From Latrodectus hesperus (taxonomy: Eukaryota > Arthropoda > Arachnida > Araneae > Theridiidae): 64,000 nucleotides of DNA. The stretch is from NCBI GenBank assembly GCA_037975125.1, contig CM075853.1:54072958-54136957 (forward strand), written 5' to 3'. The position numbers were made by a program, and so were the translations under genes. The notes under the pieces were generated by a model. The model was not told where the DNA came from. It made no database searches and was given only the letters and a program-made list of their open reading frames with translations. Positions 1 to 10,777 of this stretch are shown here, piece after piece. Each line of letters opens with the position of its first letter. Position 1 is the stretch's first letter.

Positions 1-381
1 ACGATACCAAGGTTAGAAGAAAATGAAGCTATAATTGTTAATACTGATGAAGCCTCATATCCTGGTACTCATTGGCTAGCTTTTTATGTGAACAAAAATA
101 AGGTGCTAGAAGTATTCGATTCTTATGGACATCCTCCACAATTCTATGGTATAAATATTCAAAATATTGGTTATCAGAAAGTAATTTGGAATTGTCTCGT
201 GTTTCAAAATCTTACATCTAATGTGTGTGGTGCTTATTGTATCCATTTCATTTATAAACGATGTCAAGGACTTTCTATGTATTCTATAATAAAAAATTTA
301 CATATAAATAAGAAGAATGATTTTAAAATGTATCAATTTGTCAAGAAGAAATTTGGTGTAAACTTTGTCTTTAGGAAATAA
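1..381 (+). CDS. Adenain-like cysteine protease (Polinton PRO), 3' part
   Basis: C-terminal 126 residues of an adenovirus-type (C5/Ulp1-like) maturation protease; the reading frame is open from base 1 so the start lies left of the window. In Polintons this enzyme is thought to process capsid precursors. Seen: the catalytic triad in family order, His in 'GTHWLAF' (fragment residue 24), Asp in 'FDSYG' (residue 40) and Cys in 'CGAYC' (residue 76), with a Gln seven residues before the Cys, as expected for the oxyanion hole. The stop TAA is at 379-381. No frame break is seen in the visible part. The packaging ATPase follows 145 bases downstream on the same strand. Confidence 0.88.
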   Translation, partial: TIPRLEENEAIIVNTDEASYPGTHWLAFYVNKNKVLEVFDSYGHPPQFYGINIQNIGYQKVIWNCLVFQNLTSNVCGAYCIHFIYKRCQGLSMYSIIKNLHINKKNDFKMYQFVKKKFGVNFVFRK

Positions 382-525
382 ATTTTCTCTGAAAAAATAA
401 ATGTTGTATGTTTTTTGTTTCTTTTTTATTGGAGCTTTTTTTAAAAAAAATGACCCACACAAGCGCATACATACATACCTTAAAGGTTTATATACATGCA
501 GAAACTAAAAAATTAATCACTTGCT

Positions 526-1137
526 ATGGATTTTCCAACACTGAAACATCCCTTCACGTGCCTCGTTGCCGGCCCTACAGGTTGCGGCAAAACAAATTTT
601 GTCAAGAAAATACTTGATTTTAAGTTAGTGAAACCTTTCCCAGAATCAATTATTTGGTGTTATGGTGCTTATCAACCATTGTATGATAAAATGCCTTACG
701 TTAGTTTTCAAGAAGGATTACCCTCATACTTAAATAAGATATCAAATGCAATCATAATATTAGATGATCTTATGTCTGAAATTGGAAATAATTCAAAATT
801 AACTCATTTATTTACAAAAGGAAGTCACCACAGAAATATATCTGTAATTTTTATTGTTCAAAACATATTTCATAAAGGCCGTGAAATGAGAGAGAACTCC
901 TTAAATTGTCATTATCTTGCAATTTTTAAAAATCCAAGAGATCAGAGTCAAATTATACATTTAGATCGTCAAATTTACCCTAGAAAAATAAAAATTTTTC
1001 AAGAAGTATACCAAGACGCAACTTCAAAACCATTTAGCTACCTTTTTATTGATTTAAAACCTGAAACTGATGATAATTGTCGCTTGCGTAGCGGGATTTT
1101 TCCAGACAGCAACATGTATATTTATCAACCTCGATAG
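526..1137 (+). CDS. A32-type genome-packaging ATPase (Polinton ATP)
   Basis: 203-residue P-loop ATPase of the FtsK/HerA-A32 group, which in Polintons and related viruses is inferred to pump DNA into capsids. The Walker A motif 'GPTGCGKT' is at residues 16-23 and the Walker B stretch 'IIILDD' at 76-81; the hydrophobic strand ending in 'VQN' around 107-113 matches the expected sensor region. The Walker A sits near the N terminus, which is normal for the group and supports the ATG at 526. The frame is intact to TAG at 1135-1137. It lies between the protease and a small basic ORF, all on the + strand. Confidence 0.9.
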   Translation: MDFPTLKHPFTCLVAGPTGCGKTNFVKKILDFKLVKPFPESIIWCYGAYQPLYDKMPYVSFQEGLPSYLNKISNAIIILDDLMSEIGNNSKLTHLFTKGSHHRNISVIFIVQNIFHKGREMRENSLNCHYLAIFKNPRDQSQIIHLDRQIYPRKIKIFQEVYQDATSKPFSYLFIDLKPETDDNCRLRSGIFPDSNMYIYQPR

Positions 1138-1326
1138 TCGATGCTTTTGGTGCAGAGTGTTGAGAAGATTTCACTAATTAATGATTATAATTTAAGACGA
1201 ATAACACAAAGTAAAATTTATTTTTCTTAGAAAAGAAAAACACATTCATGCGTGCGCAAAAAAAAAAAAAAAAAAAATGCATATAAATACCTCTGCTAAA
1301 TTCATAAATACTCACTTCACATCAGG

Positions 1327-1557
1327 ATGTCACACAGTCCACAACATTGCATTGAAAATCTCAAACTTATTTCCAAATGTAAATCTAAGAAAAAATTTCT
1401 ACGAAATTCTTCTATCAAGACTACTAAATATTTATGCGAATGTGCTCTTAATCTCATAAAGGGCAATATTCCTATTACTAAATATCAAAAGAAAAAACTT
1501 ACTCCTCATAAAAGAATATTAAGGAAATTGGCTGATAGAAAAATACCATTTTTTTAA
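1327..1557 (+). CDS. Small basic Polinton protein, possibly cut short
   Basis: 76-residue, Lys/Arg-rich protein with no membrane segment. Its position after the ATPase and its basic middle and C terminus ('KKKLTPHKR', 'LRKLADRK') resemble the small basic core-like proteins of Polintons and adenovirus relatives; this is from memory of the group and function is not established. The TAA at 1555-1557 lies in a T/A run, and the same frame continues beyond it with protein-like sequence (including 'LLVQRGEG') for about 20 codons. The stop may therefore be a nonsense mutation or base-call error rather than the original end. An alternative out-of-frame ATG at 1277 gives a shorter, less convincing product. 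Confidence 0.6.
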   Translation: MSHSPQHCIENLKLISKCKSKKKFLRNSSIKTTKYLCECALNLIKGNIPITKYQKKKLTPHKRILRKLADRKIPFF

Positions 1558-1675
1558 AAAAGAGCTTTGTTAGTTCAGCGAGGGGAAGGCTTTTTAAGTT
1601 TTTTAATACTTTTTAAGTTTTTTAATAATTAAGTTTTTTATACAGCTGCAATAAGTGCTATAACATCATTAATCA

Positions 1676-2269
1676 ATGGAGTATAGTAAAAAGTTAATAC
1701 TTGTTCCTGAAGAACGACTTCACACAAGTGTCATGGAACATTTATCTGGAATTGATGAACAGATGTATGATATTTTAAACAAGAAAAATCTTTCAGAAGA
1801 TGAAAAAGCTGCATTGTATTTACAAATCCTGCAGAAATATGTGAAATTTCCATCTTATTTTCAAACTTCAGTTCACTTGAATGTGGAAGAAAAGGAAGAA
1901 GAAGATTCAGCATTGACAAAAGAAGTGTCTGAGGTGAAAGATATGAAAAAAGAAATAATAGAAAATTTGGATCCAGTTGAGAATCAACTTATCAGCATTG
2001 CACATATTCGTCACAAGGCTTTGGCTAAAGAAGTTTATAGATTTCTCAAGTCTAACAATGAAATATTGTCGTGGACACCTAAAGGAGAAATTATTTATAA
2101 GCAAACAGTAATACCAGGAACAAACGTGTCAAAATTAATTGATAATATGCTGAGAAATACTAAAAATAGACCTGTCGGTCTGGATTTGTTTTTCAATGCT
2201 CGGAAAGAAATGAAAATACCCTCTAAATATGTTATGAATGAAAAGCTGCAAAATCTATCATCTGATTAA
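1676..2269 (+). CDS. Polinton-associated protein of unknown function
   Basis: 197-residue intact frame, the last + strand gene before the convergent polymerase. Residues 1-65 are predicted helical and begin 'MEYSKKLILVPEERL'; residues 70-100 are strongly acidic ('EEKEEEDS'); residues 110-197 form a compact region including 'LIDNMLRNTK' and 'PVGLDLFFNARKEM'. I recognise the style of the uncharacterised proteins (PX/PY/PW class) that arthropod Polintons carry near ATPase and protease but cannot assign a fold. AATAAA-type signals occur about 75-100 bases past the stop, consistent with its own poly(A) site before the polymerase tail. No frame damage is seen. Confidence 0.65.
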   Translation: MEYSKKLILVPEERLHTSVMEHLSGIDEQMYDILNKKNLSEDEKAALYLQILQKYVKFPSYFQTSVHLNVEEKEEEDSALTKEVSEVKDMKKEIIENLDPVENQLISIAHIRHKALAKEVYRFLKSNNEILSWTPKGEIIYKQTVIPGTNVSKLIDNMLRNTKNRPVGLDLFFNARKEMKIPSKYVMNEKLQNLSSD

Positions 2270-2437
2270 GATATTATTGATTTAAAACCTAATGTCTTTG
2301 CTAGGAAAAAATTGGAATGGATTAAATATTGACATTTGTAAACATAATAAAATATTTTTTTTGGCAAATAAAAAATAATGTATGTATTTTCTTAATGTAG
2401 AAAAATTTTTTTCATTTATATATTTATTAACATAAAG

Positions 2438-2440
<3 letters not shown>

Positions 2441-2489
<49 letters not shown>
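2441..2489. repeat. (TA)n microsatellite
   Basis: About 49 bases of uninterrupted TA dinucleotide between the convergent + strand genes and the polymerase 3' end. Confidence 0.98.
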
Positions 2490-2492
<3 letters not shown>

Positions 2493-2624
2493 ATACAGTT
2501 TCCACATTACCTGAGTGAGGTATGTATCATAATGCGTTTTTTTATTTATAGAGGAAAATCGCCTGGAGCCCTATAAACCTTCTATTGAAAAACTAATAAA
2601 TGCAAAAATGATTATAACCTGCTA

Positions 2625-4919
2625 TTAATATCCATAAGGTAAAGTTGAATAATCAGATTGGATTACCCGCTTATCGTATACAATACGATATGTCTTACTT
2701 TCAGATTTATTCTCGACCTTTCGTCTTTTGGCATCCCTAGTTATTTTTGCTGGATTCACTACAGTTATAGTTTTATTATCATTTAAGTTTTGCACCATAT
2801 CCTTTACCGCTGTGTAGTTTAATAATTGCGTATTTCTATAGTTTAATGTGAATCCTCGTATTTTACATTCCACGACTCCCTTAGCTGTTCTGTATCCATA
2901 ATTCTTTGGACCACCTGAAAAACAGACCATATTTTTTTAACAAAATAATAATAATAAATGAATATAAATTATTTTATTCTTAGAAATAAAATCGTTCTAA
3001 TATTTACCTGATACAAATGTTATCACATCCCCATTCAACTCATCTGTAAAATCTCCCAAATAATCCCCTAATTTTGGATCATTTTCAGGTTCACTTTTGA
3101 AAATGATACTATCAGTGTCAAAATACAAAATGCGATCTCCTAATTTTTGAATTTCATCATATAATTTCAGCCGAGCATAAGCTGTAGTGAAAGCAGCAAT
3201 GAAAATATTCGTATTGGATTCTTGTTTTATAAACTCATTTACACTTGTCCACTGGAAAGCCGCGATTTCGGATGTTGGAAAATACACGTCTTTTATCTGA
3301 AAATATAAAATAAGAGAAAATCATTTGCATAATCATTTACACTTATTTATTTTATATTATCATTGAACAAGATTTTTGTTTAGTATTTTAAATAAATAAA
3401 GCTTACGTTTTTCGTTTTATCTAATAATATTCTGTTAAACTGTGGAATGGAATTTACATATGTCAACTGAGTTTTATTGAGATTCATTCCCCATCTAATA
3501 TAAAAAATAAATAATAAGTCATCATTGTTATTAAATTTTATAAAAGCTTAAAAACAAAGAAACCATACAAAATTAAGTAATATTTACCTTCCCCAGAAGC
3601 TATTTAAAGCTAATTTTGCAACTTGTCTCCTTCCAGGGTTATATGAGATCAAGTTTGAATCTAATTCAATTCCCTCATGGTTCTTATAATCATTAATATA
3701 TTTCTTCTTAAGTTGTGCATTTGTGCATTGACTTGGCCACTCCGAAGCCTCTTGTTTTATTTTTAAAAACAAGTCTATGTAGGATTTAAATAATTCGCTT
3801 GATGCAGATTCAAAATGATATAATAAGATTCTGAACTTAAAAATGAAAATAATAATAAAAAAAAAACTAAACAAAAAAAAAAAAAAAATGATACAGCATT
3901 TTAGTAGAAACGAAAATATGCATTTTTTTTCCTCACCTTCACAATTGAATATCCACAAGAAATAGCCTTTTTCAACTCTTCGCTGACCAAAGCTCCTATT
4001 AATGACCGTACCTCATCACTATGATCACATTTTTCTCCGTTCAATGTTTCTGCACAGAATTTACAGAGAGGGAACATTAACTTTCCTTGACAGCGATATG
4101 GTAACACAGGATGTAATGATTTTCTTGGAGGTAAAATACGGCATTTGATTACTCCAAAATAATTATTTATATTTTCAAAATTCTCAGTAATGATTTTAGG
4201 ATGGCCTACTGGATACTTGCAGTATTTGTTCACCCAAGGGTAAAGGTTGGTAAAATCAAAATATTTTGCTTCACCCTCATAATATAACTTCACTGCATTC
4301 GTTCAACCCCCATAAAAAGCATCCCTGGGATTTAACCTGTCTACGATATCATGATTTCTTAAAAATTCTTGCAAGCGTTCATCAGTTTTTTTCATGATTA
4401 AAAAATCATGCTCCCACATCTCAATTATTTTATATCCACTGTTTTTAAGTTTTTCGGTTGTTTTTTCTGTTTTTCGATTCAAAGTTTCCAATCGATATTC
4501 CATTTAACAGGTTAACTGAATCACCATCGTAACATTTCAAACACCCATGGAAAAAACAGCCATGGTATTGATAAAATGTCTTTGTTTCCTCACAATAACC
4601 ATCGACAGATATGCCTAAGATCTTTTTTTCCCCTAATCTGTTCTTTCCATGATCAATTACTATACCTTCTATATCAGCAAGGAAGTCTAGCCAACGAATA
4701 GAATCCTGGCTGCATGTTGTATTATTAAAATTTCCATTGCAAGGAATCATGCCTATACTGTTTGGAATAATGTGACCCGCTCTATAAATTGCCATACAAC
4801 ATGACGCAATGGTCACATACATGAAAGGATCCACATTAGAAATTTCTAGAAACTGTTGTTGAAATTCTAAGCAACTTCTCCGTAAAATATCGACATCTGA
4901 TCTATAAATCAATAAATAA

Positions 4920-4985
<66 letters not shown>

Positions 4986-5633
4986 AAATATAAGAAAAAT
5001 TAGGAAATATGAGGAAGAAATAATAATTGAAAAAGAAACTATACCTGCAATATTCCAAAATTTCTTTTTTGAAGTTGAATGTCTCTTCTTTTCTCTTTTC
5101 ATACCAACAGAAAAAATCTTGTCGTTGTTTCAAGGTCATAGTGTCCGGTGAATAATACAGGGCATCAGGTACATTTCGAATATAGTCTTGGTTACTTTTT
5201 GTATTGAACAAATGGGGAAAATATCCCTTTTGAAGTTCAATAAAACCAAATGTTTTTGGGAGTTTTCCTAGTGACATGGGCAAAAAATTGAAAGAGTCTA
5301 TAACTCTTATATTTAAACTTTTTAAATTTATCACCATTATTTTTGAACCGTTAGGAATAATTTTCGGTTGCATTCCTTGCCGTATCACCCAAGATAAAAC
5401 AAATTGTCCGTCAAAGGCTTTCATATTATGGGCAATTAAAGTATACCCATAATGTTGTGGAGAAAATATATACTTACAAAAACTTTCACATGCATCATAT
5501 CCTGCAAATACTTTTTCTTCTCCATTGGCATACTGTAAAACTGCCAAATTTACTTCATGCTCGCCCGTTGACTGATCATGTTTCAAAATCAAAAAATATT
5601 AATTTATCATTCTTTTTAATTGGATCTTTTTTC
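2625..5633 (-). pseudogene. Protein-primed DNA polymerase B (Polinton POLB), spliced and broken, 5' part in gap
   Basis: Family B DNA polymerase with 3'-5' exonuclease, which replicates Polintons from protein-primed ends. Visible in order: Exo I 'FFDFE' near 5585-5600, Exo II-like 'HNMKAFDGQ' near 5420, Exo III 'YCRSDV' spanning an intron, polymerase motif A 'DFTNLYP' near 4240, motif B 'KLALNSFWGR' near 3590, motif C 'YFDTDS' near 3115, and the 'GGPKNYGY' block near 2900. Five GT-AG introns fit all phases: 4902-5044, 3836-3936, 3495-3587, 3297-3406 and 2915-3007. Breaks: a frame change just after Exo I (about 5580), another near 4506, and an in-frame TGA at 4303-4305 where a CpG-decay change is plausible. 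Stop TAA at 2625-2627. The N terminus lies in the N gap. Confidence 0.9.
4921..4982. repeat. (TA)n microsatellite inside a polymerase intron
   Basis: 62 bases of TA repeat lying wholly within the 143-base intron 4902-5044 of the Polinton polymerase, close to its acceptor. Confidence 0.97.
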
Positions 5634-6133
5634 NNNNNNNNNNNNNNNNNNNNNNNNNNNNNNNNNNNNNNNNNNNNNNNNNNNNNNNNNNNNNNNNNNN
5701 NNNNNNNNNNNNNNNNNNNNNNNNNNNNNNNNNNNNNNNNNNNNNNNNNNNNNNNNNNNNNNNNNNNNNNNNNNNNNNNNNNNNNNNNNNNNNNNNNNNN
5801 NNNNNNNNNNNNNNNNNNNNNNNNNNNNNNNNNNNNNNNNNNNNNNNNNNNNNNNNNNNNNNNNNNNNNNNNNNNNNNNNNNNNNNNNNNNNNNNNNNNN
5901 NNNNNNNNNNNNNNNNNNNNNNNNNNNNNNNNNNNNNNNNNNNNNNNNNNNNNNNNNNNNNNNNNNNNNNNNNNNNNNNNNNNNNNNNNNNNNNNNNNNN
6001 NNNNNNNNNNNNNNNNNNNNNNNNNNNNNNNNNNNNNNNNNNNNNNNNNNNNNNNNNNNNNNNNNNNNNNNNNNNNNNNNNNNNNNNNNNNNNNNNNNNN
6101 NNNNNNNNNNNNNNNNNNNNNNNNNNNNNNNNN
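5634..6133. other. Assembly gap, exactly 500 N
   Basis: Fixed-length run of 500 N, a size scaffolding programs commonly insert at contig joins, so it likely does not measure real distance. It removes the start of the Polinton polymerase and any right-hand terminal repeat. Confidence 0.99.
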
Positions 6134-7127
6134 CGTTTAAAGATTTTATTCCATCAACATCTGAAAATGTTCCTCGTTAAAATCAACTAGTTTGATAAGA
6201 TGGCATCAAAATCACAAACATGATTTAATTTTAAAAAAAAATTCTCCATTTTTAAATAATTTTTATAAAATGCAAGCGAATCTTATTAGCTTCAGCTAAT
6301 TCAGTTAATAGATCGGCTAAAAACAAGTCGAATGAAAAGATAATCGCTTGAAAATTCCCTTTAGAAATGAAGTTATTACATACTAAAAATTGGGACACTT
6401 TTTATCCACATTCCATTGTTTATTTTATTGGCGGAGTATTGGGAAAAGCGTAAACACACATTTGCCGCAATAGGCCAAAATAATAATTTGAGAAATTGGG
6501 GGAAAAAAGTAAATATCGTTAACTTGTGAAGATGTACTTTGAAAATGTTGAAAAGAAAAAGAGGATTCGATGGCGAGAAAGTTTTTCTGTACCCCCAGAA
6601 GTTACGTCTAGATGAGAATTTTGCAATAAGAAAAAAAGAAAAATACATCCGTTGTTGGAGTGAGGTTTTAGAATATTATTTCCTTATTTAAATGAATTAC
6701 ATTGCGGCATAAGCAACTTTTAAGGGAGTTCAATTCAGCTTTGATTACGGTTTGAATAAATAACAAATGTTAACGAAAATTTCGAAATGAAACTTTCATT
6801 TTAAATTAAGCAGTGACGAGTATCTTGATAGAAGTTTAATTTCATTCCGTGCAGTCCTTCTCAGTTATTTTTATCACGAAACACAATCCCATACATCTTT
6901 TTAAAGAAAATATGTGGCAACAAAATATTTGAACCGGAGATTTTTATTTATTCGATTCCAATTTATATGATGAGGGGCACACACACATACTCAATTTAAA
7001 TGTATCTAATAAAATACAACATAAGTTGACCATCAAATTTAGATATTATTTTTTATTGAAAATACAGTTGAGTAGCCACATTTTAATACTTAACGTTTCC
7101 CTTTGAATTCAACAAATCGTGGAAGCA
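6134..7127. other. AT-rich non-coding stretch
   Basis: No frame with recognisable protein content, no inverted repeat matching a Polinton end and no RNA gene seen. A short + strand frame immediately after the gap (6134-6180) could be the tail of something in the gap, but it is too short to judge. Confidence 0.6.
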
Positions 7128-7262
7128 ACTCCTACCTTGGGTGTGAAAGTTTGTCGCAGTTCAAAATCTAATTTAAAGTACACTTTAAATCGATAGTGAC
7201 TTACGAGCCACAATCGATTTAGCTTTCGTGTCCAAGTAATAACTGTAGAGCGACAGAATACA
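7128..7262 (+). repeat. Diverged SINE-like copy (family 1)
   Basis: Shares an ordered set of short blocks with 11437-11570: 'ccttgggtgtg' against 'ccttgggcatg', then 'gtttgtcgcagttc' against 'gtttgtagtggttc', then 'cgtgtccaagtaa' against 'cgtgtgcaaaaaa', ending 'gagcgaca' in both. The order and spacing make an old dispersed repeat the simplest reading. The tRNA-like head is lost in this copy. Confidence 0.5.
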
Positions 7263-9127
7263 CTTGTTGAATTTTAGTCTTAGATATTGCCAGATTTTGT
7301 ATATTTACTTCAATACTTCTTAATGTGTCGAACTAGTATTATGGCAGAAAAACTGAGAAGTCAAAAACGGCTGGAGGAATTATATAGAAAAACTAGACAG
7401 TAATTATAGAAACAAATTTTGTTTTGGATTCACAATAGCATTCAGGTATTTAGTAGAATTCCGTTTCACAGTATTATTTTTAAAATTAAAATCATTATCA
7501 ATTGAATATAAGACTAAGTTGCATTAACTTTAAATTATATATTTCAGTTAATGAATTGGATATCTATAAAACTACTTTCTTTTAGAAAGAAAGTTTAAGT
7601 TAAACTAAAATTCTGAAAATTCAAGGTAAAAAAGCATAGATTTGAGTTTTCCACTTCAACTTTTGCCCTTTTTCGAGCAATCAGTCTCTACTTTGAAGTC
7701 TTCAGTCTCTACTTTCTACGCTTTCAGTTTCACCTGACAAGTGAAACTGAAAGCGATGAATTGAATGGTAAATTTATTCCCACAAATGCTGACAGAAAAT
7801 ATTAGAATGACATTTTATTTTGCGTTTATCTGTACGTAGGCAAAGATATCAATGAGTTATCTATTAATCATATCTTACCTAATCCATGTGTGCTGACACT
7901 TATTCCTAGATAGGTTCTTTGAACAATTTTAAGTCTAAGTACATTTAGAAGACGTATATTTTTCCAAGGAAATTAATGTTACGCTTCATAATTTATAACT
8001 ATAGTATCCATACTTATAATACACGTGATCATTTAATCTCATTTTTTCACCACTTTTACCTTGAAAAAAATCTATTAAAATTACAAATATGAAAAAGAAA
8101 AGAATAATAAACAAAAGTCAGAAATTTCTAGCACCAAATAATTTAGTTTTTTTTCCTTTTTCGGAGTTTGTTTTTAATTTTTTTGGAAATTGTAATACTA
8201 AAAAAACTCGTATTATCACTTGCGTTTTGCCAAAAAATTGTGATATACGATAATGAAAAATGTAATTGCTCATGCAATTAGGATTAGTGATTGCAATGTA
8301 GGACCACACATGAAATGTAACTGTGATTCGGTATTAATTAAATGTTGTACTGTAGAACCAGTAATAATGCCGATATTAAGAATTTTTTTAAAAGAAAACT
8401 TTTTCTTTGCCATGTTTATAAATTTTATGTAAAAATGTATCAAATATAAATGATTTTGCTGTATACAAATAAATAATAAAAGAGCAAATGATGTAATAAA
8501 TAATATTAATAAAAACAGTAAAACAATAATGACATTAGAAATATAAAAAAACCATTACAGTATCGCAATAGAGTGTTTAAAATATATTATCTTTAAAAAA
8601 TTATTACTCGATAGCACTAATTAAAAAAATGGAAATTTTGAAGTTTAAGGAATTAAAAATGTAATTTAAATTGATTATGTTTTATTTTATTTTTGATATA
8701 TATACGCGATATTTTTTTTTATCTGAGATGTAATATTGAAAATCTCTAGATATTTCTGTTTTAAAAGTGATTAAAAAATACTTTTTCGATAAATAATTAT
8801 TTAATGTTAACAATTTTTATGCTTTATTTTCTTTAATAAATATATATTTGCTATTGTTAATATTGAAATAAAATTTATATAAAAATGAAGCAATGTTTGT
8901 TTGTTTCAAACATTTTTATTCAAAAAAATTATAAAACTAAACAAGATTCGCATAAACAAATGGAATTATTTATTATTAAAAATTGAGGGAAAAAATCTTA
9001 CTGCAGCCAAACTTAACTACAGACTGCCTTTCACATTATAATTTCATAGAGAACAGTTTATATAAGCTCAATTAAATCTATAAATAAAAAAATATCACAA
9101 TTCTTTATAGCTAATATCGAAAATATA
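7263..9127. other. AT-rich non-coding stretch with one perfect hairpin
   Basis: No gene seen. The only structured item is the 15-bp perfect inverted repeat at 7719-7755 (7-base loop), preceded by a direct repeat 'tcagtctctacttt' at 7681 and 7701. Confidence 0.6.
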
Positions 9128-10777
9128 CAGTGAGTGTAAAAAATATTCGTACAGTACGACAATTGATTTAAAAGAGATCCGTTCATAAAAATTATTAACA
9201 TAAATTCCATTTTAATTAATTAGAAATATATAATAGAACATATTTTCACTAGTTTCAAATGAAATTTACACAAAAATAATTTTATTCATGAATAAATATT
9301 TACAAAACTGAAACAATCCTACATCTTGTGGTGTAAAAAGTATTAGTACATCAGGCATATATTGGCCAACACAATCATAATATTACAGCTAATACCTGTG
9401 TAGGATATCCTTTAGTTCGAATAACTGCCTTGATTATCTTTGGCATCGATTACACCAATTTTGCTGTTATTGAGCTAGATATGGCGTCCCATTCTTGATT
9501 AAGAGCTGATTCCAAATCATTTTTATTCGAAATATGTCTGGATCTAATATTTTTATCAAGAACGTCCCATAATTCTCGATGGGGTTGAAGTCCGGCGATT
9601 GAGGAGGAAATTTCATGAATTTTGGGGTATAATATAGTATCCAGAGCCTTGTGTTTAGGGCTATGTGCTTGGGGTCGTTATCGTGCTTAAAAACGTAATC
9701 ACCATTCAAGCCCATTTTTTTGCACTAGGTCCTAAATTATTGTTTAAAATGTCAATATAAAGTTGATGATTCCTAATGCCTTTAATAAAGACTAATTTGC
9801 CCACCCCAGAAGCACTCATACACCCCAAACAAGTAGACTTCCACTCTCATGTTTCACTGTTGGCACTAAATTCTTAGGATGCATTTCTGTATTGCGCGTT
9901 CTCCATACCATTCGTCTCCCGTCCGATCCAAACATGATGTATTTACTTTTCTTCTGTAAAGATAATCTTTTTCCAGAAATCTGGACTTTCATAACGTATT
10001 GCTTGGCGAAAGACAATCGTAGCTTCCGATTCTTCTCACTAACAAAGAATTTTCATCTCGCAACACGGCCATGGAAACCTTCATTTCTGCATGCATTTCG
10101 AACAGTACTTACAGAGACTGCTGTTCCCATGTTCTTTAGTTCTGATGTTAATGTAGGAGCACTTATTTTGGGATCCTTCTTTAATGAATGTACCAGAAAC
10201 CGTCTGTCAGATGATGTCAATAGACATGGTCGCCCAGTACGAGAACTGTTTTGAACCGTTAGAGTGGCAGCAAACTTTTTATGATTGACTGCACAGTTGA
10301 ACGGTGTCTACCAACCAGATCAGAAATCTTGTTGTACGATTTACCATTTTTACGGAGCTTTAAAATCAGTTCTCTTTCGGAAACACTTGTCTCTTTACTT
10401 TTACGACCCATTACAGAATTTCTAGTTTCTCACTACATTAAAATTTCCACTGAAGAACCTTTTAAGTAACTTACAAGATGACGTCAATTAACTACATCTT
10501 AATGGCTAAACCAATCACAAAATATAACAAAAACAATTTGCATTTCTTTTAGTGTACGAATACTTTTTACACCACAAAATGTTGGATTGCTACAGTTTTG
10601 TAAATATTTATTCATGTATAAAAGTATTTTTGTGTAAATTTTAAATGAAACTAGTGAAAATATGTTCTATTATGTATTTATTATTAATTAAAATGGAATT
10701 TAAATTTTTATAATTTTTATGAACGGATCTCTTTTAAATCAATTGTCGTAATGTACGAATATTTTTTGCACTCACTG
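9128..10777 (-). mobile_element. Tc1-like transposon with long IR/DR-type ends, inactive
   Basis: Bounded by inverted repeats starting 'CAGTGAGTG' at 9128 and ending at 10777, flanked by TA on both sides as expected for a Tc1/mariner insertion. The repeats extend inward about 220 bases (to roughly 9350 and from 10554) with small indels. Within each end a motif recurs in direct orientation: 'gtgtaaaaaatattcgtaca' at the tip and 'gtgtaaaaagtattagtaca' about 200 bases in. This matches the IR/DR double binding-site arrangement of some Tc1 relatives such as Sleeping Beauty. The enclosed transposase is broken, so the element cannot move on its own protein. Confidence 0.9.
9467..10411 (-). pseudogene. 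Tc1-like transposase, frameshifted
   Basis: DDE transposase relic of about 315 codons, close to the family's usual 340. It begins 'MGRKSKETSVSEREL' at 10411 with a helix-turn-helix region, then 'SSRTGRP' (GRPR-like motif), 'FGSDGRRMVW', 'HDNDPKH' (second catalytic Asp region) and 'SPDFNPIEN' (third acidic residue). Three changes of frame or stop are seen: a 1-base loss in an A run near 10282, an in-frame TGA near 10056, and a frame change near 9820 after 'LLVWG'. The first catalytic Asp-Glu is also eroded, reading 'LQKKSKY' where 'DESKF' is usual. The TAA is at 9467-9469. Confidence 0.88.

Larger units (their letters stand above)
1..5633. mobile_element. Polinton/Maverick DNA transposon, partial
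   Basis: The combination of an adenain-like protease, an A32-type ATPase and a protein-primed DNA polymerase B within 5.6 kb is diagnostic of Polinton/Maverick elements (established knowledge). Four + strand genes run toward a convergent - strand polymerase gene, the two sides meeting near 2270-2625. Integrase, major and minor capsid genes and terminal inverted repeats are not visible; they would lie left of base 1 or in the assembly gap at the right. The polymerase is broken in three places, so this copy is probably dead, although the ATPase frame is intact. Confidence 0.93.

Noticed and set aside
4909..5102. Frames full of Tyr-Ile repeats
   Set aside because: Pure translation of a (TA)n microsatellite inside an intron; the same applies at 19210-19416, 60451-60848 and 61608-61826.
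5457..6180. Frames running through the N gap
   Set aside because: They consist almost entirely of unknown residues.
9892..10469. + strand frames in the Tc1 element
   Set aside because: Antisense shadow of the - strand transposase.
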